Below, piece by piece: positions 33,237 to 44,597 of a DNA stretch of 64,000 nucleotides. The DNA is from Micractinium sp. NFX-FRZ. Lineage: Eukaryota > Chlorophyta > Trebouxiophyceae > Chlorellales > Chlorellaceae. Where the stretch lies: NCBI GenBank assembly GCA_029339195.1, contig JAPTJF010000140.1, positions 62,001 through 126,000 of the forward strand, in the 5' to 3' direction. The notes under the pieces are model-generated. The model was given only the letters and a program-made list of their open reading frames with translations, ran no database searches and was not told where the DNA came from. A program made the position numbers and the translations under genes. Positions within the stretch are counted from its first letter, which is position 1. Each line of letters begins with the position of its first letter.

Positions 33237-33765
33237 CTTGCTGCCTTGGCTGCCGCTTCTGCTGCTGCTGCTGCTGCAGCAGTGCCGAATAGAGGCGACT
33301 CAGGGCCGCCACCGCCGCCGCTGCCGCCAGCTGCCTCGAGCTGAGCTCGCGACTCCGGGCGCAAAGCTAGCAACTACTCAGCTTCTCGGGCCCAGGACAG
33401 CACAGTGGCCCGCGCTACAGGAGCTGCACGCGGCTCGCCGCACGCTCGGGCGCGCTGCAGGAACGCTGTTCGGCACGTCTCTGCGTAACTAACCAAAGCC
33501 AACGTTTCTTGGGAGCAATGGCGGGCTGTGTGGAGCGAGGTAAATGTGGCAGGCCTCAAGAGGCACAGCAGGCGGCGGCGGCACAGCGGCGGCAGCGGCG
33601 CGCCAGCAGGTGGAACCCTCCTCCAGCGCGACTGCGCCCATACTGCTCCGGCCATCGGACTTGCAGCCGCGTCAGGTGGTGCTTTAGGGGCCTCCAGTGC
33701 TGCATGCTCTGAGCCACCGGACAACGCGACCCGCTTCTCGCCCCCCAGCTATCGCGGCCCTCAAG
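33237..33765. promoter_or_regulatory. Divergent intergenic region, membrin / DEP1
   Basis: 529 bp between outward-facing ATGs. A CTG/CAG run lies near 33262-33280. A CAG acceptor-like site at 33747 leaves room for a non-coding or leader-encoding first exon of DEP1. No known element is seen. Confidence 0.45.
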
Positions 33766-36700
33766 ATGGCGGCCCAGTGCGCCGAGGTGGAGGAGGCCAA
33801 GACCCTGGTCGCAGAGCTGTGCTCCAACCTCTACACCCAGGGCCATGTGAGCGGCACTGGCGGCGGCATCAGCATCAAGGTGCCCACGCCCGCCGGCGAC
33901 CGCATAGTCATGGCACCCTCAGGCGTGCAGAAGGAGCGCATGCGCCCCGAGGACATGTTTGTGCTGGACGCGGCGGGGGAGGTGGTGCACACGCCCGAGG
34001 CGCGCCCGCCGCCCTACAAGGCGCCCAAGCTGTCGGAGTGCGCGCCGCTCTTCATGTCGGTGCGTGGCCTCGGCGGTGCGGCGTGATCAGGCGGGGGGAA
34101 CATGGCAGGTACCAGCGCAGCATTTCGTTTCGATGGTGTGCTTACAGTGCGGAAAGCCAGCATCCCGGCTTGGCCTGGGGCGGGGTGCAGCAGTGGCAAT
34201 TGAGTGTGGCGGTTGCAGGTGGTTGCAGCCTGTGCGGCGCGACTCAGTTGCTGCTTGCCGACCATGGAGCCTGCCTTCACACAGCGCCACGACCCATGTA
34301 CCCAGCTCCCCCACTCTCCATTTGCTGGTGATGCAGGCCTTTGAGCTGCGGGGTGCTGGCGCTGTCCTGCATGGGCACTCCATGAACGCCTTCCTGGCCA
34401 CGCTGCTGGACCCGGAGGCCAGCGAGCTGAGGGTGACGCACGTGGAGATGATCAAGGGCATCGCGGGGCAGGTAGGAAAGGAGAGGAATGGGCGGTGGGT
34501 TCTGCGTGGAATGGGAGCAGGGCAGGGCAGTGAGGCAGCCTGGGGCCGCCAGGCGGGCATGCCAACGCTCTCGACCGGCCCAATGCGTGCTCACTGCCTC
34601 GGTCCAACCCTGCATACCACCCGCCCGCTGCCCGCACCTGGTGTCTGCAGGGCTTCTACAGCGTGCACGCCGTGCCCATCATTGAGAACACGGCGCGGGA
34701 GTGCGAGCTGACCGACCGGCTGCGCGAGGCGATTGCCGCCTACCCGCAGGCCAACGCCGTGCTGGTGCGGCGGCACGGCGTGTACGTGTGGGGGCGCAAC
34801 TGGATTGAGGCCAAGACGCAGGTGGGGGTGAGGGGAAGGTGGTTGGGTGGGTAGCCTTGGGTGAGTTTCGAGGGACCTGCTGCATAGGTGGAAGAGGTGC
34901 AGCGGGGGCCGCTGCAGCAGAGGAAGCATACCGGCTGCTGCATGTTGAAACGACAACGGTCGCTAGTAGGGTGACAGCATGAACATTCACCGGCAGTTGA
35001 CAACGGGGCTGACGGCAGGCACGTCGCCAGGGGAAGTCAGGCACCAGGCGTCTGATCAGCCAAGCTCAGCAGCACTGCGCTGCTTAGGCGCCGCCAGCAA
35101 ACCAGCTTCCCTGCCTGCTGTGACTCTCCCCTCCTTCACCCCATCTGCTCACCCCAACCCATGTCCCCCCACTCCTGCTGCCCAGTTTGAGTGCTATGAG
35201 TACCTGTTTGAGGCGGCGGTGAGGATGAGGCAGATGGGGCTGGACGCGGGGCGCCCGCCGGCACCGCCAGCGGTGGCAGCCAACGGCCACGCTGCAGGTG
35301 CGTCAGGGGCGGCCGGCCTGGGGCCCCGTGTGCACCGCATGTGGTGTGCTGGGGGGGCACCCTGCACGCACGTATTGAGCAGTCCAAGACACCCTGCACC
35401 CAGCACCAACCGCTCACCTGCACCCCTCCTTGTGCTGCTGCTGCAGACGGCGAGCGGGCAGCCAAGAAGGCGCGGCTGGGCGGCGGCGTGGTGGCGGCAG
35501 CGCCTGGGGGGCGCCTGCCTTCCGCCATTGTGTTGGACATCGAGGGCACTATTGCCTCCATCTCTTATGTCACAGACGTCCTCTTCCCATACGCGCGCCA
35601 GCGCCTCAGGTGCGGCAGCGGGGCAGAGCGGGGCGGGCCTGGGGCAGCACAGCACGTGCACGGAAGCGGTGTACACACTGGCATAAAAGGCTGAGCTGGA
35701 GTTGCTCTGGGGTGCTTGCTTGCTTGCGCTTACATATGTTTCGTCACTCAACCCCTGCCTCATCCCACCTTTCCTTCTCCACTTGTCGAATGTGAGGCTG
35801 CCGAGACCCTTGAGGATCCGCCTCCCCCCACCCCCTGCTGCCTGCCCCTCCCTCACACCTCATCCTTCTGTCAAGCAGGTCCCACCTGGAGGCCACCTAT
35901 GACTCTGGCGAGACCCAAGAGGACCTGGGCCTGCTGAGGCAGCAGGCGGAGGCCGACACAGCGGCGGGGCTGAGCGTGCCGGCCATCCCGGGCGCCGAGG
36001 CGGGGCGGGAGGCGGTGGTGGCGGGTGCTGTGGCCAACTGCGAGGCGCAGATGGAGGGGGACCGCAAGACCACGGCGCTCAAGAGCCTGCAGGTGGGGGG
36101 GACAAGCGCCCGGGTGCTGGGTGCCCGCCTGCCTGGTCGTGGTGATGGTGACGTGAGTGTCGAGGGCTGTGAGGGTGGGAGGTCAGCAGGCGTGGCACTG
36201 CACGCTGCACAAGAGAACAGACTGAAGTGTCTGGCTTGAGGGGACCCCTCCTCCCCCACCCCGCTCCGGCTGCCCCTTCTCTGCCACCCAACCGCCCACC
36301 TCCCCTCCACCGCTCCCACCCCCGCCCGCTCTCCCCCAGGGCCACATCTGGGCCGGCGGCTTTGCGCGCGGCGAGCTCAAGGGCGAGCTGTTTGCCGACG
36401 TGCCCGACGCGCTGGCGCAGTGGCGGTGCGCTGGCATCCAGACCTACATCTACTCCAGCGGCAGCCGGGGAGCGCAGAAGGACCTGCTGGGGCGCACGAC
36501 GGTGGGGGACCTGCGCCCCTACCTGGCCGGCTTCTTTGACACCACCTCGGGGCCCAAGGTGGGGTGACAGCAGCGGGGGTGGGGCAGGGGTGGGGCAGGG
36601 AAGCGGCAGGCAAGCCACAGAGGATGCACATGGCAGGAGCAGCACATGGCAGGAGGCTGCACATGTTGGGTTTGCCCCTTTTGCCCGACACCTGACCTGC

Positions 36701-36983
36701 AACATGCTCATCGCCCGTGTTCCCCACCACCCTCCCCACCGCCCCGCCCCTGCCCCCCCTGCAGGTGGAGAGCAGCAGCTACAAGAACATTGCTCTGTCC
36801 CTGGGCGTGGACAGCCCCGCCGACATCCTGTTTGCCACAGACAACCCGGCAGAGGCGCAGGCAGCGGCGGCGGCTGGCTGGCAGGTGGTGCTGGCAGACC
36901 GGCCGGGAAACGCGGCGGTGCCCGAGGGGCACGGCTTCCCAGTGGCCACCTCGGCGCAGCACTTCCTGGCCGCCTTCAAGTGA
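33766..36983 (+). CDS. DEP1: Bifunctional methylthioribulose-1-phosphate dehydratase / enolase-phosphatase E1
   Basis: Two steps of the Yang (methionine salvage) cycle in one protein, as in plants. Eight exons (33766-34059, 34337-34471, 34651-34821, 35186-35297, 35447-35609, 35879-36092, 36340-36558, 36765-36983) give 508 residues; Arabidopsis DEP1 is about 507. The N-terminal MtnB aldolase-class-II domain has [22 protein letters not shown], the zinc-type HGHS after [11 protein letters not shown] and [10 protein letters not shown] linker near residue 235 joins the C-terminal MtnC HAD phosphatase. That domain has LDIEGT (nucleophile Asp ~268), [35 protein letters not shown] and FATDNPAE. Both active sites look intact. 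The protein is expected to be cytosolic because no targeting peptide is seen from this ATG. Confidence 0.94.
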
Positions 36984-37316
36984 GGGCAGCCGAGTGCGCT
37001 TTGACAGCAGCTTGCGTGGCCAAGAGACGGCCCTGGAGCCCCAGGAGGCTCGACCCTCTGCTTTTGAGATTTTATTATTATGCTACCTGGCTGTCCAGCA
37101 TTTTTGACATTTGTGCATTTTGATTGAGACTTTTCCTGCTACATGCTTGTGAACAGCTGAGAACACAACGTCAGGTTGGGCTGGACTGTGGGCAGAAGCA
37201 GGAGGCTACGCAGCGGTGGCAGGTTCGAGAAGAGTAGTGGGCCCGGACACACTCCTGACGTGGCGTCCCCTGCCTGCCCCCTGCCTATTCCCTGCCTGCT
37301 GCCTGCTTTGCTGCCG
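36984..37316. other. Convergent intergenic region, DEP1 / exonuclease-ATPase fusion
   Basis: 333 bp of facing 3' UTRs. It includes an unusually AT-rich island (TTTTATTATTATGC near 37069) and a GGTTCGAG at 37215 that is not followed by a tRNA-like structure. Confidence 0.6.
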
Positions 37317-40300
37317 CTACTGATACTGGGCTGCCAGCTCCAGCAGCGACTGGAACCAGCGCCCGCCCTTCCCCAGCCGCCCCGCCGCCTCGGCCACTGC
37401 CGCGCGCATGCCGCCACCGGCAGGCCTGCCCTCCGGCTGTCCCTCCAGGCGCACCATCATGCGCCCGTCAGGATCGACCCACCGCAGCTGGGTGGTCGGC
37501 TCCCTGCAAGAGTTGGGAGACAAACGTGGGCAGGTTGACTTCGGTACGTGGAGCAAGCCGGGTGGGGTTGACTGCTGCCAGGCAGGCAGTTCTGCTATGC
37601 CCGCTCCCCTCCCCCAGGTGGCCTGCTTCCTGCAGTGCATGCTGGGCAGCGTGCACCTGCCTCCCACCAGCACGCCAGACCCCCCCGGGGGCCCTCCTAG
37701 CCCTGACCCCACCTGCCGGCCAGGATGGCGTCCACGCTGCGCGCCACGCTCATGTGCACCCGCCACTTGTTGCGCTCCACCACCTCCACCAGCGTGCTGA
37801 AGGCCGGCTCCCCCTGCCGCTCGGTGCGCGTCTTGCTCCTGCGCGGGGGGCAGGGCAGGGTGGGGAAGGGGGAGGGCGGACGAGTGCTGGGCCCGCTAAA
37901 GTCCCCAAGCACCTTCCTGTGAGGCTAGCCAGCCTACAGTGCCCCCCTCAGGTGTCCTCAGGTACTCTCAGGCAGCTTTGTTCACCCCATTGCTGCCACC
38001 CCAACTCGCCCGTTGTTGGTGCGCTGCGCCTCCACATCGCCCAGCGTGACGGTGTGTATGCCTCCAATCAGGCCGTTGAGGTCGTTGTTGCGCATCAGAG
38101 CATCCAGGCTGCGCCCGTGTGCCGTGCCCACCTGAGGTGAGGCGGTGAAAGGCGACGGTGGGATGGCTGTGAGACGCTGGGCAGCAGCGGCAGGCAGGCA
38201 GGCAGGCAGGCACGCACAGCAGGTGCAGCATGCCGTGCCGTATGGATCAACAACAGCATGCTCACCAGCACCACGCCGCGGTGTGCGATGCTCTTGGCTG
38301 CCGTCACCTCCTTGCTGGACCCAATTTCATCGATGATGACCACCTGGGGCGGAGGGAGCGGGGAGGGGTGCGGCAGGTGGTGATGAGGGGATCAGCCGAC
38401 CCGGTGGAATCCATCAGCAGAGAAGCCCAGCTACTCGAGCGTGACTGATGGTCGCCAGCTGGCTGCGTGCATCGCCGCCCTTCCTGCCCCAGCGTGCCTC
38501 AGCCAGGGATGGACGGCGCTCCCCAGCAAGTGCCCGCTCCCCTCCCATCTCTCCCCCCCCGCCCAGCTCACATCGGGGTTGTGGTTCTGCACCGCCTCCA
38601 CCATCACGTCGTGCTGCACCTTGCGGCTGGGGACCATCATTCGCCGCGCGTGGCCGATGCAGTCGTGGGGGATGTCTCCGTCCCCCGCCACCTCATTGGA
38701 GGTGTCCACAATCACCACCTGGCGGCTGTGGACGGCAGGGGCGGGGTGGGGGGAGAGGGGAGGCAGGGGCACAGGACGATGGAGGGAGAGTGTGGCGCTG
38801 CTATGCAATGTGCCTAGCGGCCGGCGGGGCACAGCATGGCAGGGGTGCCCGCCCGTCCTCAGCCGCCCGCCCGCCCACCTGAATGTGTCGGACAGCAGGT
38901 TGGCCACGTCGCGCAGCAGGGTGGTCTTGCCGGTGCCGGGGGCGCCCTGCAGGCACGCACCAAATGAGGGGCAAGAAAGGGTGGGGCAAAGGCGAGCCAA
39001 GGCATGGCTGCCAGTGAGGGCACAAGGACCCCTGAGGCGGCAGGCAGCACGCTTCGCAGCAGAGAAGTGCAGCACAGCAACGATGGCATGTGGCAGCACG
39101 GCACAGCGCTGCGCAGCGCACCAGCAGCAGCAGGGAGGGCGACACCGCGCCCTGCACTTCGTGTCCTGTGGCGTCATGCCCCTCGGCCAGTGCGTGCAGC
39201 ACATCCAGGATGAGGCGGCCCACGCCTGCAGGGGGGGTGTGAGCAGGTTAGCAAGCACGGAGCAAGGGGCCAGCGAGGGGGCACCTGCTGCCATGACCGC
39301 AGACAGCCAGCGTGTTCAGCAGGGCGGCGTCCCCCGCAGCAGCACATGCACACAGGCTGGGTCAGCTCACCGGGGGCATGCCGCCCGACGCGGTACGTCA
39401 GCCCTGCAGCAGCAATAGGGGACGACGTAACGTCACACGAGCAAATCGGTGGGATGCACAAGCCCGCACACAGCCTTGAGGCACAGAACAGCTGCGGAGC
39501 AAGCCAGATCTGAGGCGAGGGCCGCCCACCGATGATGCCGCCCTCGCGGTCGCGCATGGCGCTGATGCGGTGCAGCGTGCCGGGTATGCCCGCCCGGTTG
39601 TCAGAGTAGAAGAGGTCGCCGCCGCGGCCGCCGGTGAGGTGCAGGCGGCCCTTGGCGGCAGCCAGGTGCTCCAGGGCGTCCTGCAGGCGGGGTGGGCGGG
39701 CAATGGGTGGACGGGCAATGGGACAGGCACGGTCAGGACGAAAGGTAGGCAGGTTGGCCGGAGGAAGGAGGGTACGAGCAGGTGCGCGGGTGTGGAGACG
39801 TGCACGCGGGCCACTCCCTCCTCAGGCAAGCCACCCCCTCCCTCTCCCCTCCCCACATCCCCCCCACCCTGCCCCAGCCTCCCACCTCCACGCTCAGCTC
39901 CTGCTCCAGCCGCATCTCCTTCCTGCTGCTCAGCCGGATGCGCACCGGGCGCCCCACATCCACCACCACTTCCACCAGCTGAACAGGGCCGCTGCTGCTG
40001 CTGCTGCCGCCCAGTGCACCGCTGCCAGTGCCAGCCTGCTCCTGCCCCTGCTCCTGCTCGGCAGCAGCAGCAGCAGCCTGCGCCTGCTCCTCTGCCGCCA
40101 GCGCCGCCTGTATGGCAGCCCGCACGTGCTCAGGGAACAGCTGCAGCACCAGCTGGGTGTCGGAATCGTCGGCAGCGCTCAGCGGCGGCGGGGCAGGCTG
40201 GGGTGCAGGCTCGCCCTGGGCCCCACCCTCAGCCTCGGCCAGTGCGGGGCTGTACCTGCAGGCCGGCAGGGCAGCAGCATAGACAGGCAGCTCAGCAGGC

Positions 40301-43300
40301 TCAGGCACAGCCAGCTGTGGAAGCTGACACCGTGTTCAGGAGCAGACAAGGGATCAGGACGGCAGTGTGCGGGCCAGCACCCCGTTAAGAGCTGTGCGCT
40401 GCTGTTCCAGCTCTCACCTGGGGCACCCCTCAGCTGCAGGAGGGCACTGCCATCCCCACCTCCACCATCCACACCCCTCTGCCCACAACCCGCAACCCCC
40501 ACCTGGGCCGGTAGTCTGGCAGGCTGATGCTCAGCTGCATGTCACGCCCCAGCGGCAGGCGCAGCGCGCCAGCGTAGCTGCCGCCGCTGCCGCCGTTTGC
40601 CGCCGCCGCCCCGCAGCGCCGGTCCCCCGGTTCCAGTCCCCACTCGGAGTATGCCGCGCTCAGGGGCTCCACCCTCAGGGCAGCAGCGGGGCCCAGGTCC
40701 GCCTCCAGCAGCGCCTTGGCGGGCAGCAGCTGCCACACGTCGGCCACTGCGGGGGGGAGAGGGGGGAGGGGCAGGCGCAGAGAGCAGGTCGTTTTGGTCT
40801 CTCCACGAGTGCACTGCTGCTGGCAGCATGCATCCCCGCAGCAGCGCTCGCCCTGCCCGCAATGCAAACCAGCACGTAGCTTGCTCAATGCATACCAGTC
40901 GCTCGCCCCTGCCGATCTCTCCCTGCTCTCTGCTGCCAGCCTCTAACGCGCTCCCGGACAGAGTCGTCACACACACACCACGCCCACCCCACACCCACCC
41001 TGCTCACCCGCGTACTGCAGCACCTCTGCCTCCAGGGGTCGCCGCTCAAACAGGTGGGGCTCCCGGTCCATGCGGCCGTGCATCGCCTTCTTGAGCGGGT
41101 TGGGGGGCAGCTCGTATCTGCACGGTGTAAGTCAACAGTTGCAATGAACAGGACGGGCAGAGTGACATTGGACAGAGCAAACGTCGAAAGACCTGCTGGT
41201 GGCGGCGGAGAGGCAGGTGTGCTGCTGTCCTTACTGCTGCAGCAGCTGGTTGAGGCCGATGGGTGCGTTGACGCTGTCGGAGGAGGCCCCCACGCTGGAC
41301 AGGAACTGAAGCACGCCAAAGGCAACCTGCAGCACGGGGGTTGAGCGGGGGTGGAGGGGCAGGGATGTGTGTGTGTGAGGCTCGGGGCTTTGGGGAGGTA
41401 AGGAGGGGAGGAGGCTTGGGCGCCGTGCTGCGCAGGCCAGGGGCACGAGGGAGAGGGCAGGCAGGCAGGCAGGCAGGCAGGTGGACAGCAGGCAGGAGAG
41501 AGCAGTGCACAACAATATTACACATGCATGTGCAGCTCTCCACACTGTCTCCCTCTCACCCACCTGTGTGTCCCACACGTTTGCCAGGCGGATGCCGTGC
41601 AGGTAGAAGAAGGCCTCGCAGTCAGAGCGGCAGTCGTGCAGCACCTGCAGGCGGCTGGAGAGGAAGGCTGGCGCGAAGATTACAGGTATGCACTGCCAGG
41701 CAGGCAGGTGGGCGGGCAGGTAGGTGGGCGGGCAGGCAGGCAAGCAGAAGGCAGCTGCTGCCTGTGCATCCCTGTGCACAATCCTGCCGTGCTCCGCCCT
41801 CACCCCCGCCCTGCCTCCCATCCCAACCCTGCCCCTGCCAGCGCACCTTGATTGTGTCGGAGCTCTCCATGAGGCGTGCCAGATGGCGCACCGCTGCCGC
41901 CCGCACCCCAGGCGCCATGCCGTGCAGGTCAAAAACGTAGCAGGCGCCGCCGGCTGTGCCGGGGGCATACAGCTGCACCAGGGCAATGGCACCCTCCCGC
42001 TCCAGGTCCCCCTCGCAGTCCATGGCCACCTCTGGGGCAGCCAGCAGCTCGTCCACCGCTGCCGCCGCCTGAGCCTCGGTCGTCACCAGCTGCCCAGGCG
42101 GCAGGCTGCTGCCGATGCCGCTGCTGCTGCCGCTGGCGCCAGCGTCCGCACTAGCGTTGCCGTTGCCCAGCTGCAGCCCCGCCAGCTGGCCCGTAAGTGC
42201 CTGGGTGGCAGTACCAGTGGCTGGCGAGGCTCGACACGGAGCTGGCGCCCGCACTGCTGCTACAACGCGCGGTGCAACATGCTGCGCAGCTTGCGGGCGG
42301 GAGGCCGCACCAGTCGCTGGCGCCACCTGCTGAACAGCTGGTGCCTGGGTGGCAGCTCCATTGGCTGAGGCCGCCACTCGGTCCAGGAGCAGCAGCATAT
42401 GCTGCTGGCCAGCCACCGACACCAATCGCACGTACTGGCTGCACGCCGGGTCAGCAACCGCCGCCAGGAAGCTGCCACCATACTGCTGCCGGTAGCACTG
42501 TAGGGCAACAGCGCCGTGTTTCTGTTTCGGAAGAGTCCGCAAAAGGTGCTCGTCTGCCGCGGCTGCTGAAACTGCCCCAATCGGGAAGCTGCTGCCGCTC
42601 TCACCCAACTTCTTCAGGCCCAGCCGCAGGAGTGTTCCAAGAAGAAACACCTGTAGCTGTGACTTGGCGCCGGTATCTGCAGTTACCAAAAAGGGTGGCT
42701 TCAGGTCTGGGGTGAAGTGATGAGGCCGAGCAACTGTGCTGTATCCACACCTGCCCAGGCTTTGTTGGCTTACCGGGGAAGCACTTGAAGATAGCGCCAG
42801 TGAAGCGGTAGGCCACGATTGTAACGTCTCCGCCTAGCTGACTCCCCATGATGTGGCGGTATTCGCAGAGATCAAAGTCAAATGATGGCTGCGTGCCACT
42901 ACCAATGCTGCTGCCAGGTGTGCTGCCGCTGGTGTTGCCATTGCTCGCTGGCAGCGCAATCGGCAGCGGCAGCTGCGCCGGCTGGGGAGGCGTTGCCGGC
43001 TGCCCTGGCCCTGCAATCCAGTCAGGCCGCACTGCTGCGTACGTGGTGTGCCCAATGCGGATGACGTCCACCATGCCAGCAGAGCACAGGCTGTTCAGCA
43101 GCTCCCCGAGGGAGTGCCCAGCCTTCTTGTAGAGCGCTCGCTGCTCCTCATCTGCCCCGACTGCTGCTACGACAGCTTCGCCCAGCGGCGCAGTAACCAC
43201 AGGCTGCAGCTCGTAGTCTCCAGATGGAAGCTGCTTAAGTCCCCTCAAGAGCAGGCAGCGCAGCACAGTGCGCCTGAGGCGGGCAGAGGGGCTGGCATCG

Positions 43301-43554
43301 CCCAACAAGGCGCCGCCGCTGCTCAGCACCAGGTGGCTGCGCACATCCGCCTCAGAACCTGTCAGGTGCAGCGCCACGGGCGCAGGCGCTGCAACAAACG
43401 GGGACATGAAGTTAGTAGGCGACGCGCAAGTTGCCGAGGGGACTGCCCACCAATGGGAAGCCCGAGGCACATCGGCCAAGCTCACCTTGCCCCACCATCC
43501 CGCTGGCGCCACGCCCCTGGGCTCCAGGTAGGTCAATGGAATAGGCGCACGCAT
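37317..43554 (-). CDS. Fusion protein: N-terminal repeats, DEDDy 3'-5' exonuclease, Ycf45/SpoIIIAA-type AAA ATPase
   Basis: Sixteen exons (42774-43554, 41847-42676, 41564-41644, 41235-41326, 41008-41117, 40503-40746, 39886-40255, 39530-39680, 39371-39403, 39122-39225, 38879-38946, 38572-38725, 38266-38343, 38010-38131, 37713-37838, 37317-37503) run in phase to 1176 residues. Two similar modules come first (~80-190 and ~262-370; GLKQL and GLKKL). An EXD1/Egalitarian-type exonuclease follows (~465-650): MDCEG, LHDCRSDCEAF, NVWDTQ and YAVADVW carry the DEDDy residues. After an Ala/Gln/Ser linker comes an ATPase (~880-1115): Walker A GAPGTGKTT, VDTSNEVAGDGDIPH, RRMMVPS, Walker B VVIIDEIG, GTAHGRSL and TVTLGDVEAQR. 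This matches Ycf45, SpoIIIAA and plant SPD1 P-loop proteins. The intron at 37839-38009 has a GC donor. The start codon is the least certain part. Location is probably plastid or nucleus-encoded plastid-acting, by analogy to SPD1. Confidence 0.82.
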
Positions 43555-44597
43555 GCCTGAGGCTTTCGCTTTTGAACCTTCAGCCCTGCTCCGTGTTGGC
43601 CGTGTTTTGCCACGGAGACTGTTGCCACGTAGACCTCATGAAGTAGGGAAATTCTGCAAGGCGTCACCAAGAAAACCTTCTTCAAGATGGTTCCAAAAGT
43701 GGGTCGCCTCCCGGCAACCGCATAACGCAGCTCAGAGCCCACAATAAGTTCAAACAGGTTAGCCGCCAGTGCTGCCAGGCGGAAATTGCTGTGCATCCCT
43801 CGGGGCACACACTCCAAATTGAGGCCTGCCTGCAATGCTAGATGACTACACACAGTTGAGGACGTATGCTAAGCCGTTAACGAGCTATGGAAGACAGCAG
43901 AGGCACCCTGCCTGACCAAGCCTGCCGCCGCTGCGCCGGCGTCCTTCTCCTGCGCCCGACCTGGATTATCTGCCTGTGGCATCGCACGTGTCATGTTTCA
44001 AGATGAGGGCACGCATCACATAATCGGCACTGATACGAATGGGGACAGCCGAGCTGGGCAGGGCGCTTCCACAGGGTTCGCCGCCAGCACAGCCCTGGCG
44101 CCGCTCCACACCCATTGCAGCTGCTCACTCATGAGCCGGCATTGCACTGTGCGGCATATGAGTATTCTTAGGGTTAGATGAGAAACGTATTTAAATCAAG
44201 GAGCCCCCTACTGGAGAAGTGCGTGTGTATGACGTGGAGGTGATGGCGTCCTTGTGCTCACTGACCGCATTTCAGCAGCTCCCCGCGTCCTCGTGCATCA
44301 CACGGCATGCAATATAACAGACACTGGGATACAACCAATAATTGTGGCTGCAGGTTGTTCCCATCAGCTCGTTGCCAGGCACAAGGGGCCAGGCGGCCGC
44401 CCCACATGCCGCCCGCTGCCGCCCGCTGCGGCAGGCCGACCTGGTCCATTTGATGTCGTCCCGACACCCCCGATTGCTCACACGCACATCGCAAGATCTC
44501 AACAAGCTCAAGCGACGAGAGACAGGCGCAACAGACCCTTTGTGAACTGGAGCCGGCGGCTGGAGAGGCAGTCTCGCGCGTGCGGTGGTGCAGGCTC
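43555..44597. promoter_or_regulatory. Large divergent intergenic region, fusion gene / F-box gene
   Basis: 1,043 bp, the largest divergent gap in the window, with locally lower GC (43640-43700, 44160-44230). It may contain an unseen first exon of either gene. A TTAGGGTTAG string at 44168 is isolated. I find no RNA gene, repeat or conserved protein here. Confidence 0.45.

Noticed and set aside
37210..37230. GGTTCGAG, tRNA box-B-like sequence
   Set aside because: No box A at the right distance, no acceptor stem, and the box is not followed by the usual CC. The same applies to similar strings near 32935 and 10633.
39600..40500. Two separate genes rather than one exonuclease-ATPase fusion
   Set aside because: Exons on both sides join in phase with good splice sites (DYRP, then AG^G giving R, then YSPAL), and no start-like or poly(A) signal lies between. 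It remains testable, so it is listed as a finding and not as proven.
44168..44177. TTAGGGTTAG, telomere-like string
   Set aside because: A single partial unit inside an ordinary intergenic region with no array. It is expected by chance and does not mark an interstitial telomere.
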